Assembly: GCF_001558695.1 (NCBI RefSeq)
Contig: NZ_LNTU01000023.1
Span: 124,001 to 188,000 of the forward strand
Reading direction: 5' to 3'
Source: Paramesorhizobium deserti
Lineage (GTDB): Bacteria > Pseudomonadota > Alphaproteobacteria > Rhizobiales > Rhizobiaceae
Length of the DNA stretch: 64,000 nt
This document shows positions 55,232 through 64,000 of this stretch, one piece after another. The notes under the pieces were generated by a model. That model did not search any database. It was not told the DNA's origin and saw nothing but the letters and a program-made list of their open reading frames with translations. Both the position numbers and the translations under genes were made by a program. The stretch's first letter is position 1. Each line of letters starts with the position of its first letter.

Positions 55232-56365
55232 ATGGCAGATAGGGAGAGAGGCGGCGATACATGGCGGCGGCATCCGGCGGTCGGCTGGCGGCGATTTGCC
55301 GGTATTGCAATCGTTGCGCTCTCGGTGTCCGCCTGCGACCGGCATGCTGAAACGGCACAAGGCGAGGACAGCGCCGCGGTTGCCGTCGAAACCGTCAGAT
55401 ATTCCGAATTCGCACCTGAAATCACACTGACCGGGGCCATTGCCGCGCGTACTCTCACCAATCTCTCCTTCCGTGTTGGCGGTCAGGTCACCGAGCGCAA
55501 CGCCGATGTCGGGCAGCATGTAACGCCTAGAGAAGTGCTGGCGCGGCTCGATCCCGCGGAGCAGCAGGTCAATGTCCGCACGGCGCAAGCCTCGCTCGAT
55601 GCGGCGAAATCGCAGCTCGTGCAGGCATCCTCCACATTCGATCGCCAGAAGACGCTTCTTGCCCAGGGCTTCACCACGCGCCGGCAGTATGACGAGGCAC
55701 AGGAAGCGCAGCGCACAGCGCAGAGCGCCCTGACCGTGGCGGAAAGCCAGCTCGCCAATGCGCAGGACCAGCTTACATTCACGCAGTTACGGGCCGGCGT
55801 TTCGGGGATCATAACGGCGCGCAATATCGAGGTGGGCCAGGTCGTACAGCCGACGGAGACGGCCTTTACCATCGCCGAGGACGGACCACGCGACGCCGTC
55901 TTCGACGTTCAGGAAACGCTGGTCGCCAATGCCAAGACCGATCCCGTCGTCATGGCGATTGCGCTTCTTTCCAATCCGCAGGTCAAGGCAGAGGGACGGG
56001 TGCGCGAAATCTCACCCGTGGTCGATCCGGCCACCGGCACGGTTCGCGTCAAGGTCAGCATCGCCGACACGCCGCCGCAGATGACGCTCGGTGCGACGGT
56101 GACAGGCTCCATGCGGATGCAGCCGCAACGCGCCGCGATCCTGCCGTGGAGCGCACTCACCTCGGACGGGGGGCGGCCCGCGGTCTGGCTGGTCGAAGGG
56201 GATACGGATGTGGTCGCGCTCACCCCGGTGAAGGTGCTCTCCTATGAGCGCGAGCGCGTCGTCATCGCGAGCGGGCTCGATGAAGGACAGCGGGTGGTCA
56301 CCAAGGGCGCGCAATTGCTGCGCCCCGGCGAGGTGGTCGATATCGTCGAGGAGGTGGGGCGGTGA
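55232..56365 (+). CDS. RND efflux adaptor (membrane fusion) lipoprotein, first copy
   Basis: The 377-residue periplasmic adaptor has a lipobox (LSVSACDR, Cys35), a split biotinyl-lipoyl domain (LSFRVGGQVTERNADVGQHV, then LRAGVSGIITARNIEVGQVV) around an alpha-helical hairpin (about 110-175), then beta-barrel and membrane-proximal domains. It links the inner-membrane pump to an outer-membrane channel. It overlaps the second adaptor by 4 bases (GTGA). Two adaptors before one pump gene is less common than one. Confidence 0.9.
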   Translation: MADRERGGDTWRRHPAVGWRRFAGIAIVALSVSACDRHAETAQGEDSAAVAVETVRYSEFAPEITLTGAIAARTLTNLSFRVGGQVTERNADVGQHVTPREVLARLDPAEQQVNVRTAQASLDAAKSQLVQASSTFDRQKTLLAQGFTTRRQYDEAQEAQRTAQSALTVAESQLANAQDQLTFTQLRAGVSGIITARNIEVGQVVQPTETAFTIAEDGPRDAVFDVQETLVANAKTDPVVMAIALLSNPQVKAEGRVREISPVVDPATGTVRVKVSIADTPPQMTLGATVTGSMRMQPQRAAILPWSALTSDGGRPAVWLVEGDTDVVALTPVKVLSYERERVVIASGLDEGQRVVTKGAQLLRPGEVVDIVEEVGR

Positions 56366-57528
56366 GGTCTTTAGAGCATTTCACATTCAAGTGGAAATGC
56401 TGGCGGGACAACGCCCCCCTCTGGGCGGCAGGCCAGAGGGGGGCGCCTAGCGATTCCGTTAAAATAATTGCTGCCTTGGGACTCACCGCATTGCTTTCTG
56501 TCGCCGGCTGCAGCGAGCAGCATGAGCAACGGACCGAACCCGTTCGCCCGGTGCTTTACATGAAGGCGGAGCCGCAGGAGCAGCGCACCTACGGGTTCGT
56601 CGGAACGGTCGAGCCGCGCTACAGCACGAGCCTCGCTTTCCGCGTGCTCGGGCGCATCGTCAGCCGGGAGGTCGATGTCGGCGACCTCGTGAAGAAGGGC
56701 GAGACGGTAGCAGCCATCGATCCGACCGCGCTCGACCTCGCCGTTCAGGCGGCGCGCGCCGATCTGGCAAGCGCGGAGGCGCAGTTCGCCAACGCCTCGG
56801 CAAGCGAGGAGCGTCAGCGCGCGCTTCTCGATCAGGGCAACATATCCGAAGCCATCTATGACGCCGCCCTGCAGGGAAGGGATGCCGCGAGCGCCGGTGT
56901 TGAAAAGGCGCAGGCTGCGCTGAGCAAGGCCGAGGACCAGCGCGGCTATGCGCAGTTGCGGTCGGATTTCGACGGCGTGGTGTCGCAGGTCGCAGCCCAA
57001 GTGGGACAGGTGGTCGCCGCCGGACAGACCGTGATGACGATCGCGCGATCCGATATCCGGGAAGCGGTGGTCGATATTCCCGACAGCATGATCGGTGATA
57101 TCTCGGTCGGCATGCCCTTCGATGTCGTGCTGCAATCGGCGCCTGCCATCCGGGCGAGCGGGCAGGTTCGCGAGATCGCACCGCAATCGGATGCCGCGAC
57201 GCGAACCAGGCGTGTCCGCATCACGCTGGATGATCCACAATCCGCCTTCCGGCTGGGTGCGACGATCACGGCGACGCGACAGGTGCCGACGCAGCCTTCG
57301 GTAGTGCTGCCGATTTCGGCGCTTCTGGAAGAGAACGGCAAGACATCGGTGTGGGTCGTCGATCCCGCCACGCAGACGGTCGGCACGCAGGAGGTGAATA
57401 TCGTGGCGCGCAATGCGCATAGCTTCACCGCCGGCAATATCGCGGACGGCACCTACGTGGTGACGGCGGGCGTCCATAGCCTCGAAGAGGGGCAGAAGGT
57501 CAAATTTCAGGAAGGAGCAGAGCGTTGA
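56362..57528 (+). CDS. RND efflux adaptor lipoprotein, second copy, with in-frame repeat insertion
   Basis: The 388-residue adaptor is related to the upstream copy: lipoyl halves LAFRVLGRIVSREVDVGDLV and LRSDFDGVVSQVAAQVGQVV flank a helical hairpin (about 125-200). It starts with GTG overlapping the previous stop. Residues 4-32 are encoded by two palindromic repeats (56371-56457). Without them the N-terminus would read MRS then VKIIAALGLTALLSVAGC, a perfect lipoprotein signal; with them the lipobox Cys moves to residue 50 behind a 32-residue polar stretch. The frame is kept. Whether the signal still works, or an internal TTG (56476) is used, is open. Confidence 0.85.
   Translation: MRSLEHFTFKWKCWRDNAPLWAAGQRGAPSDSVKIIAALGLTALLSVAGCSEQHEQRTEPVRPVLYMKAEPQEQRTYGFVGTVEPRYSTSLAFRVLGRIVSREVDVGDLVKKGETVAAIDPTALDLAVQAARADLASAEAQFANASASEERQRALLDQGNISEAIYDAALQGRDAASAGVEKAQAALSKAEDQRGYAQLRSDFDGVVSQVAAQVGQVVAAGQTVMTIARSDIREAVVDIPDSMIGDISVGMPFDVVLQSAPAIRASGQVREIAPQSDAATRTRRVRITLDDPQSAFRLGATITATRQVPTQPSVVLPISALLEENGKTSVWVVDPATQTVGTQEVNIVARNAHSFTAGNIADGTYVVTAGVHSLEEGQKVKFQEGAER
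56371..56457 (+). repeat. 87-base palindromic element inserted in frame in the adaptor gene
   Basis: Two inverted repeats lie side by side: AGCATTTCAC (56375-56384) with GTGGAAATGCT (56391-56401), one base bulged, and a perfect 13-base pair CGCCCCCCTCTGG (56412-56424) with CCAGAGGGGGGCG (56433-56445). Such elements are normally intergenic in rhizobia. Here they lie wholly inside a reading frame, length divisible by three, no stop codon. Confidence 0.75.
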
Positions 57529-60500
57529 AAGGCTTCAATCTCTCCGACTGGGCTTTGAACCATCGCTCGCTCGTCTGGTATTTCATGCTGGTGTTCCTGA
57601 TTGCCGGCGTGTTTTCCTATATTGATCTCGGGCGTGAGGAAGATCCGGCCTTCACCATCAAGACCATGCTGGTGCAGGCCAATTGGCCGGGCGCCTCGGT
57701 CGAGGAAACGATCAATCAGGTCACCGATCGCATCGAGAAGAAGCTGGAAGAACTCGACAATCTCGATTTCACCCGCAGCGTCACGACGGCCGGCAAGACG
57801 ATCGTCTTCGTCAATCTGAAGGCCACGACCAGGGGACGCGATGTCGAAGCGACGTGGGTGCGTGTGCGCAACATGCTGAACGATATCAGGACGTCTTTTC
57901 CGGAAAGCGTCTTCGGGCCGTTCTTCAACGATCGCTTCGGCGATGTCTATGGCAATATCTATGCCTTCACCGCCGATGGGCTGACGCAGCGCCAATTGCG
58001 CGATTATGTCGAAGATGTCCGCACGAAAATCCTGACTGTTCCCAATGCCGGCAAGGTGGATCTCGTCGGCGCTCAGGATGAGGCCATCTATCTGGAGTTC
58101 TCGACAAGGCAGCTCGCCGCGCTCGGCCTCGACGAGCAGGCCGTCATGCAGAGCCTTCAGGACCAGAACGCCATCACGCCATCGGGCGTCATCGAAGCAG
58201 GACCGGAACGGGTGAGCGTGCGGGTGAACGGCCAGTTCACCTCTGAAAACAGCCTGCGCGCCGTAAACTTGAGGGTGAACAACCGCTTCTTCCGGCTAAC
58301 GGATGTCGCGAACATCACCCGCGGCTATGTCGATCCGCCGACGTCGATCTTCCGCGTCAACGGCCAGGATGCGATCGGTCTCGCCATCGGCATGAAGCCG
58401 AACGGCAATCTCCTGGAATTCGGCGAAGCGCTGAAGGAGATGATGGACAAGGTGGTGGCGGAACTGCCTGTTGGTGTCGGCGTGCATCTGGTGGCGGATC
58501 AGCCTGTCGTCGTCGAGGAAGCGGTCTCCGGCTTCACCCGCGCCCTGTTCGAGGCCGTCGCCATCGTGCTTGCCGTGAGCTTCATCAGCCTGGGGTTCCG
58601 GGCGGGCTTCGTGGTGTCGCTTTCCATCCCGCTGGTGCTCGCCATCACATTCCTCACGATGAGCTATCTCGATATCTCGCTGCAGCGCGTTTCGCTCGGC
58701 GCGCTCATCATCGCGCTGGGGCTTCTGGTAGACGATGCGATGATCGCCGTGGAGATGATGGTAGCGCGGCTCGAGATGGGCGATCCCCTCAATAAAGCCG
58801 CGACCTATGTCTACACCCACACGGCGTTCCCCATGCTGACGGGAACGCTGGTGACGATCGCCGGCTTCATGCCGATTGGCCTCAACAACAGCCAGGCGGG
58901 CGAATACACCTTCACCCTCTTCGTCGTCATCGCCGTGTCGCTGATCGTATCCTGGATCGTGGCGGTCCTTTTCGCACCTTTGCTCGGCGTGACGTTCCTG
59001 CCGGCGAGGATGCGCCATCATGAGGAAAAGCCGCGTCGCTTCTTCCTGGCGTTTTCGCGCGTGCTGCGCCTGGCGGTGCGCCATCACTGGCTGACCATCA
59101 TCGCGACGGTGCTCGCCTTTGCGCTCTCCGTCTTCGGGCTACGCTTCATCGAGCAGCAGTTCTTTCCGTCCTCCGACAGGCCGGAGCTCGTCATCGACTG
59201 GAAACTGCCGGAGAGTAGCTCGATCGAAGAGACGAAGGCGCAGATGGAACGTTTCGAGAAGACGATGCTCGCGGGTAATCCCGATATCGAGCACTGGAGC
59301 ACCTATATCGGTCAGGGGGCGGTGCGCTTCGTGCTCACCTTCGACGTTCAGCCGGCCAATCCTTATTTCGGCCAGATGATCATCGTCACCAGGAATATCG
59401 AGGCGCGCAACCGGCTGAAGGCGGCATTCGAGAAGGTGCTGAGGCAGGATTTCGTCGGCACGGACACCTATGTGAAGTTCCTGGAACTCGGGCCTCCGGT
59501 CGGACGGCCGGTGCAATACCGCATCAGCGGCCCCGATATACAGGCCCTGCGCGGCTTTTCGCAGGAGCTGGCGGGGATCATGAGCGCCAATCCGCATCTC
59601 GGCATCGTCACCTATGACTGGAACGAGCCGGCCCGCATGGTCAAGGTCGATGTGATGCAGGACAAGGCCCGCCAGCTCGGCATCACATCCAAGGCGATCG
59701 CCACGACGCTCAACAGCGTGGTGGGAGGCGCCACCATCACACAGGTGCGCGACGCGACCTATCTGATCAATGTGATTGCGCGGGCGGATGCGAAGGAGAG
59801 GGGTTCGATAGAGACCCTGCGCAATCTCCAGATCGCGACCGCCGCCGGCGAATCCGTACCGCTCGCGGCGATCACCAATTTCCGTTACGAGCTGGAGCAG
59901 CCGGTCGTCTGGCGGCGCGACCGCATGCCGACCATTACGGTGGCGGCCGGCATCAATGACGGGGTGATGCCGATGACGATCGTCGAGGAACTCGCGCCCG
60001 ATATCCGCACCTTCGCCGACAAGCTGCCCGCCGGCTATTCCATCGAGACGGCGGGTACGGTGGAGGAAAGCGGCAAGAGCCAGGGGCCGATCATCGCCGT
60101 CGTGCCGCTGATGCTGTTCGTGATGGCGACGATCCTGATGATTCAGCTGCAGAGCTTCCAACGGCTTTTCCTGGTAGTGGCCGTGGCGCCGCTGGGGCTG
60201 ATCGGTGTCGTGGCAGCGCTGGTGCCGAGCGGTGCGCCGCTCGGCTTCGTCGCCATTCTCGGCGTCCTGGCGCTGATCGGCATCCTGATCCGCAATTCGG
60301 TGATCCTCATCGTGCAGGTGGAGGATCTGATCAAGGAAGGGGTGCACCCCTGGGATGCGGTGATCGAGGCCACCCAGCACCGCATGCGGCCGATCGCGCT
60401 GACAGCTGCGGCGGCGAGCCTTGCGCTGATCCCGATCGCGCGCGAAGTGTTCTGGGGGCCGATGGCCTATGCCATGATGGGCGGCATCATCGCCGGCACG

Positions 60501-60602
60501 GCGATCACGCTGCTCTTCCTTCCCGCGCTCTACGTCGCGTGGTTCCGCGTCAAGGAGCCGGAGCGGAGCGCGGAAGAACGTGCGTCGACGGTGGCGGGAT
60601 AG
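57525..60602 (+). CDS. RND-family multidrug efflux pump
   Basis: The 1025-residue inner-membrane pump has the RND layout: helix 1 near 12-33, a large periplasmic loop, helices 2-6 (about 335-490), a second loop and helices 8-12 (about 860-1010). The helix 4 proton-relay motif is present (LLVDDAMIAVEMM, about residue 400). It exports hydrophobic or amphipathic compounds by proton antiport. TTG 57525 overlaps the adaptor stop (TTGA), with GGAAGGAG 7-8 bases upstream, so this rare start is well supported. No outer-membrane channel gene follows. Confidence 0.93.
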   Translation: MKGFNLSDWALNHRSLVWYFMLVFLIAGVFSYIDLGREEDPAFTIKTMLVQANWPGASVEETINQVTDRIEKKLEELDNLDFTRSVTTAGKTIVFVNLKATTRGRDVEATWVRVRNMLNDIRTSFPESVFGPFFNDRFGDVYGNIYAFTADGLTQRQLRDYVEDVRTKILTVPNAGKVDLVGAQDEAIYLEFSTRQLAALGLDEQAVMQSLQDQNAITPSGVIEAGPERVSVRVNGQFTSENSLRAVNLRVNNRFFRLTDVANITRGYVDPPTSIFRVNGQDAIGLAIGMKPNGNLLEFGEALKEMMDKVVAELPVGVGVHLVADQPVVVEEAVSGFTRALFEAVAIVLAVSFISLGFRAGFVVSLSIPLVLAITFLTMSYLDISLQRVSLGALIIALGLLVDDAMIAVEMMVARLEMGDPLNKAATYVYTHTAFPMLTGTLVTIAGFMPIGLNNSQAGEYTFTLFVVIAVSLIVSWIVAVLFAPLLGVTFLPARMRHHEEKPRRFFLAFSRVLRLAVRHHWLTIIATVLAFALSVFGLRFIEQQFFPSSDRPELVIDWKLPESSSIEETKAQMERFEKTMLAGNPDIEHWSTYIGQGAVRFVLTFDVQPANPYFGQMIIVTRNIEARNRLKAAFEKVLRQDFVGTDTYVKFLELGPPVGRPVQYRISGPDIQALRGFSQELAGIMSANPHLGIVTYDWNEPARMVKVDVMQDKARQLGITSKAIATTLNSVVGGATITQVRDATYLINVIARADAKERGSIETLRNLQIATAAGESVPLAAITNFRYELEQPVVWRRDRMPTITVAAGINDGVMPMTIVEELAPDIRTFADKLPAGYSIETAGTVEESGKSQGPIIAVVPLMLFVMATILMIQLQSFQRLFLVVAVAPLGLIGVVAALVPSGAPLGFVAILGVLALIGILIRNSVILIVQVEDLIKEGVHPWDAVIEATQHRMRPIALTAAAASLALIPIAREVFWGPMAYAMMGGIIAGTAITLLFLPALYVAWFRVKEPERSAEERASTVAG

Positions 60603-60800
60603 AATCTCGCAACAATTTCCCCTCTCTCCTGGCTAGAGATACTTCTGGTTAGGTAAGTTATATTATCCCTGTAGAAATATGCGGAAGCTGCGCTAAGATC
60701 AGTGCGGCGGCGGTCGTTCGCGGGACGATGATTCCATGCCTGTTGTACGATCAAACTTTATGATCGGACTGTCGATTTCATGCGGCAGCGCCTGCGGTGC

Positions 60801-60817
60801 GGACAGTATAGCTGTCC
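60801..60817. promoter_or_regulatory. Inverted repeat before the mechanosensitive channel gene
   Basis: GGACAG-TATAG-CTGTCC lies 31 bases before the start codon at 60848. It may be an operator or a small leader hairpin. The spacer from 60603 to 60847 has no gene; its first half is AT-rich and probably holds the promoter. Confidence 0.35.
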
Positions 60818-60847
60818 ACACAGCTTAGAGATCTCGAGGGGACTTTG

Positions 60848-63433
60848 ATGCGTATGATGAGGGTTCTGGGCGAATTACTACCGCAGGCGTGGCGTTCCAC
60901 CGTCCTTCTACTGGCGCTTTCACTTTTCGGTCTGGTCATTTCCGCATCGGAAGTCCAGTCGCAGGCCACGGCCAACTGGGCGGGCGTGTGGGATACGAAA
61001 TGGACCGGCGGCGGCGCGCAGGTCGAATTCGAGCAGACAGGCGCGGAAGTGGTCGGACGCTATTCGCTCTATAACGGTCGCATCGAGGCCAAGGCCGTCG
61101 GCCGGCAGTTGATCGGCCGCTGGATAGAGGGCAACCGCCAGGGCGAAATCCTCTTCGTCCAGTCGCCCGATGGCACGAGCTTCATGGGACGCTTCGAATA
61201 TGCCGCTGCGGAATGGTGGACAGGCGTTCGGGTGGATGCGGCGCAGTATCAGAGCGTGCAGATCGACCAGTCGAGCCCGATGACCGCCATGCGCTCGTTC
61301 CTGCAGGCGATGAACGAAAGTGGTGCCGACAATGTCTCGCGCAGCGCGGGCGGCGGCATGGCGCTGGTGGCCAAGGCCGCCAGTCTCGTCGACGTCAGCG
61401 AGGCCGATCGCGGCGGTCTCAACATTGCCGACTATGTGCATGAGCTCTACGCGGTCATCGACAAGCTGACCTTCCGCCTCTGGAGCCTTCCGCATGGGCA
61501 GATCCAGGGTGACGAAGCTACCGCGACGCTTCATCAGTTCGACACCAATGTGACGTTCGATGCCGCGTTCCGGCGCAAGGGCGACCAGTGGTTTGTTGTG
61601 GGGCCGCCGCTTGCCGCGCTGCGCGCCAAGCACGCGGAACTTTCCAATGCGCGCGGCGAGCCGGCGGATGCGGTAACCGAGCCTGAAAAGCTCAGGACGC
61701 CGCGCGATACCTTCAAGATGCTGCTCAGCGGCTTCGTCAGCGGCAGCGACGAGCCTTCCGACACCACGCTCAACATGCAGGATTTCAGCGCCGCCGTCCG
61801 TAACGATGAGGCGCCGCTGCTCGCCCGGTATCTGAAGAAGGTGATCGACCGGATCGGCTATGTCTATTGGCAGGAGATCCCGGACGATCCAAAGAGCAAG
61901 ACGCCCTTCGTCTTTTTCCAGCATCCGGCGGGAAACATCGTCGTCGGTCCGGTCCAGACCGATAATGGGGTGATCTGGCAGTTCACGCCGGAGACACTCC
62001 ACCATATCCGCTCGCTTTATGCCGCTGTGGAGGACATGCCGGTTGCCCCGGAATTCGCGGCCTTCGCAGCGGACGACCCATATTTCAAGGCGCGTGCGCT
62101 CGCCCGTTCGCTCAGTCCGGACCTGCTCAAGCGCGCCGGTCCGGTCGATCGCTGGCAATGGCTGCTGCTCGGCCTTTTCGGGCTGCTCGGCATCATTTGC
62201 GGGTTTCTCGTCAATACCGTCATCTCCGCTTTTTCAAGCCGGGGTTCGGCCGAGCGGTCAGACCAGCCGACGCCGATCTTTCGGGTGCTCGATTGGGCGG
62301 TGCGGGCCATCGTGCTTGGCCTGTTCCTGCTTGTCGCGCTGCGTCTCCTGGGCCTGCCCGATCTCGTCGCCACGCCGGTCAAGGCCCTTGCCTGGATGGC
62401 GGTCCTGGTGGGCGCCGTGCCTATCCTCTGGCATCTCATAGGCACGATAGCCGACAGCTATCGCGCGCGTTGGGTGATCCCGGGCTATCATGAGACTTTG
62501 ATCTCGCTGCTTACGGGCGTTGCCCGCGTCGCGGTTATCATCATCGCCTTCCTTCTTCTGGCCGAAGTGTTCTCCATTCCCTACCAGCATGTGCTGGCTG
62601 GTCTCGGCATCGGCGGTCTGGCGGTCGCGCTCGCCGCGCAGCCGACCTTGCAGAACTTTCTCTCCGGTCTCACGCTCTACGCCGACCGGCCGGTCAGCGT
62701 CGGCGATTTCTGCAAATTCGGCGATATGCTCGGCACGGTCGAGCATATCGGCATGCGGTCCACGCGTGTGCGCTCGCTGGACCGCACCCTGATCTCCGTG
62801 CCGAACTCGGAATTCGCCAATATGCAGATCGAGAATTACGCACGACGCGACCGCATCCGGTTCATTACCACGCTGCAATTGCGCTATGAAACAACCGCCG
62901 ATCAGTTGCGCTATGTGCTCGCGCAGTTACGCGAGCTGCTCATTGCCCATCCCCGCGTCGTCGAAGATCCCTGCCGCGTGCGCTTTGTCAGCTTTGGGGA
63001 ATATTCGCTCGACGTCGAGATATTCACCTATATCAAGACGTCGGATCATTCCGAATTTCTTGCCATACGCGAGGATATTCTCCTGCGCATCATCAAGATC
63101 ATGGACGATGCGGGCGTGCAGTTCGCATTCCCGTCCGCGGTCGAATACAGGAGCGAAGATCTCCCCATCGACGAGGAAAAACGCAAGGAAGCGGAAGAGC
63201 GCGTGGTCGCGTGGCGGACGGAGCAGAAGCTGCCATTCCCGGATTTCTCCGTGGCGGAGAAGCAGGGGATGACCGATACGCTTTCCTATCCGCCGGAAGA
63301 CTCGATCCTGGCCCATGTCATCGAACCGGAGGAGATCAACGGCAAAGCCAATCTGAGCGTTTCATCCCGCCCGCGGCGCTGGGGCTTGTTCCGGAGCCGG
63401 GCCGCGGGTACCGAGGCGCAGGATTCGGATTAA
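60848..63433 (+). CDS. Large MscS-type mechanosensitive channel with N-terminal periplasmic sensor region
   Basis: The 861-residue protein has a signal or first helix (about 15-38), then about 390 residues predicted periplasmic, then several helices (about 438-600) leading to the MscS pore (GLGIGGLAVALAAQPTLQNFL, about 585-605), beta domain (DRPVSVGDFCKFGDMLGTVEHIG) and cytoplasmic alpha-beta domain. Residues about 44-128 form a Trp/Gly-rich unit (WAGVWDTKW, GRYSLYNGRI, GRWIEGNRQGEIL, GRFEY) that looks like a small beta-barrel. The charged tail is long. ATG 60848 has GAGGGG about 6 bases upstream. It should act as an osmotic safety valve. Confidence 0.87.
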   Translation: MRMMRVLGELLPQAWRSTVLLLALSLFGLVISASEVQSQATANWAGVWDTKWTGGGAQVEFEQTGAEVVGRYSLYNGRIEAKAVGRQLIGRWIEGNRQGEILFVQSPDGTSFMGRFEYAAAEWWTGVRVDAAQYQSVQIDQSSPMTAMRSFLQAMNESGADNVSRSAGGGMALVAKAASLVDVSEADRGGLNIADYVHELYAVIDKLTFRLWSLPHGQIQGDEATATLHQFDTNVTFDAAFRRKGDQWFVVGPPLAALRAKHAELSNARGEPADAVTEPEKLRTPRDTFKMLLSGFVSGSDEPSDTTLNMQDFSAAVRNDEAPLLARYLKKVIDRIGYVYWQEIPDDPKSKTPFVFFQHPAGNIVVGPVQTDNGVIWQFTPETLHHIRSLYAAVEDMPVAPEFAAFAADDPYFKARALARSLSPDLLKRAGPVDRWQWLLLGLFGLLGIICGFLVNTVISAFSSRGSAERSDQPTPIFRVLDWAVRAIVLGLFLLVALRLLGLPDLVATPVKALAWMAVLVGAVPILWHLIGTIADSYRARWVIPGYHETLISLLTGVARVAVIIIAFLLLAEVFSIPYQHVLAGLGIGGLAVALAAQPTLQNFLSGLTLYADRPVSVGDFCKFGDMLGTVEHIGMRSTRVRSLDRTLISVPNSEFANMQIENYARRDRIRFITTLQLRYETTADQLRYVLAQLRELLIAHPRVVEDPCRVRFVSFGEYSLDVEIFTYIKTSDHSEFLAIREDILLRIIKIMDDAGVQFAFPSAVEYRSEDLPIDEEKRKEAEERVVAWRTEQKLPFPDFSVAEKQGMTDTLSYPPEDSILAHVIEPEEINGKANLSVSSRPRRWGLFRSRAAGTEAQDSD

Positions 63434-63439
63434 TCCGTC

Positions 63440-64000
63440 TTATGTTACCCGTGCGCGTTCGGCCAGGAAATCGAGGAGCGCGCGCACGCGGGCCGGCAAG
63501 GGGCCGCCCTGGCCGAGATAGACGGCGTGCACTTCCTCCAGATCGCCGGGGTTGCAATTTTCCATGACGGGTACGAGGCGTCCGGCTTCGATATCCTCGC
63601 GGACGGTGAAAGCGGCGAGCCGGGCAAGGCCGACGCCGGCAATCGCCAGCTGCCGCATGGCTTCGCCGTCGCTGACCTGGACATTGCCGGTGACGGGAAG
63701 CGTGATGACCTCGCCCTCATGAACGAACGGCCAGCCTTCGCGGATTCTGGCATAACAGAAGCCGAGGCGATTGTGCTTTTCAAGCTCGGCAATCGTCTTC
63801 GGCTTTCCGAAGCGCTCGAGAAAGCCGGGCGAGGCAACGATCGTCATGCGCGTCGCGCCGAGCTTGCGGGCGATGAGGCTGGAGCTTTTCAACGGGCCGG
63901 CGCGTATCGCGACGTCGGTTCGCTCTTCCAGAAGGTCTATGACAGCATCCGTCTGCACGATATCGAGTGTGATATCGGGATATTTCGCCAGAAACTCGGG
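63440..64000 (-). CDS. LysR-family regulator, effector domain only (cut by window end)
   Basis: The 186 codons present cover most of a LysR substrate-binding domain: EFLAKYPDITLDIVQTD, VIDLLEERTDVAIRAGPL, the ARKLGATRMTIVASPGFLERFG segment, GEAMRQLAIAGVGLARLAAF and a short C-terminus LLDFLAERARVT. The DNA-binding part is outside the window. The pattern fits the AaeR/DsdC-like group often next to quinone or efflux functions; its target is unknown. It is convergent with the channel gene, 6 bases apart. Confidence 0.88.
   Translation of the reverse strand, partial: PEFLAKYPDITLDIVQTDAVIDLLEERTDVAIRAGPLKSSSLIARKLGATRMTIVASPGFLERFGKPKTIAELEKHNRLGFCYARIREGWPFVHEGEVITLPVTGNVQVSDGEAMRQLAIAGVGLARLAAFTVREDIEAGRLVPVMENCNPGDLEEVHAVYLGQGGPLPARVRALLDFLAERARVT

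Overview
The window is a high-GC chromosomal or replicon segment from an alphaproteobacterium of the Rhizobiaceae type (Sinorhizobium/Rhizobium/Agrobacterium relatives). The main evidence is a succinoglycan-type exo cluster in the Sinorhizobium gene order, a malonate TRAP/decarboxylase operon like S. meliloti matPQMAB, a rhizobial-style hut regulon with HutF, and palindromic intergenic repeats of the kind common in rhizobia. About 54 protein genes are supported, two of them cut by the window ends. I see no tRNA, rRNA, CRISPR array, transposase or phage gene.

Layout. 1-4066 (minus): a cytochrome c oxidase operon (ctaG-like, tri-haem-motif cytochrome c, subunit II fused to cytochrome c, a CaCA-type cation exchanger, then the start of subunit I). 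4115-7614 (minus): fatty-acid beta-oxidation pair. 7745-10335: a double PRC-barrel protein and an MFS exporter. 10353-17030: GntR regulator divergent from the malonate operon matPQMAB. 17210-20271: arsenic operon arsR-arsC-acr3-arsC-arsH with two unrelated arsenate reductases. 20293-20862: GNAT acetyltransferase. 20985-38240: exopolysaccharide cluster, exoZ-Q-F-Y leftward and exoX-U-(unknown)-H-K-L-A-M-O-N-P rightward. 38251-39027: metallophosphatase. 39191-41769: NitT/TauT-type ABC importer. 41888-51523: histidine utilisation (hutI-H-G-U, yjiH, hutD leftward; hutF, hutC rightward). 51757-54949: omega-amino-acid aminotransferase, XRE-cupin regulator, FMN lactate dehydrogenase. 55232-60602: RND efflux system with two adaptor lipoproteins. 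60848-63433: large MscS-type channel. 63440 to the end: LysR regulator, partial.

How parts work together. The exo genes cover priming (ExoY), elongation (ExoA, L, M, O, U), UDP-glucose supply (ExoN), decoration (ExoZ, ExoH), polymerisation and export (ExoQ, F, P), trimming (ExoK) and restraint of ExoY (ExoX). The exoV-W-T-I block found in S. meliloti is missing here; a 125-residue coiled-coil gene of unknown function sits in its place. A short TGCRRTGCA motif recurs in the exo intergenic regions. In the hut region, GntR/HutC-type palindromes lie between hutI and hutF and also ahead of the ABC importer, suggesting that the importer belongs to the same regulon.

Most unusual points: an 87-base in-frame insertion made of two palindromes inside the lipoprotein signal region of the second RND adaptor; the exo gap with its replacement gene; the recurring exo motif; a cation exchanger embedded in an oxidase operon; a complete intrinsic-terminator structure inside the ABC importer operon; and a probably leaderless arsR.
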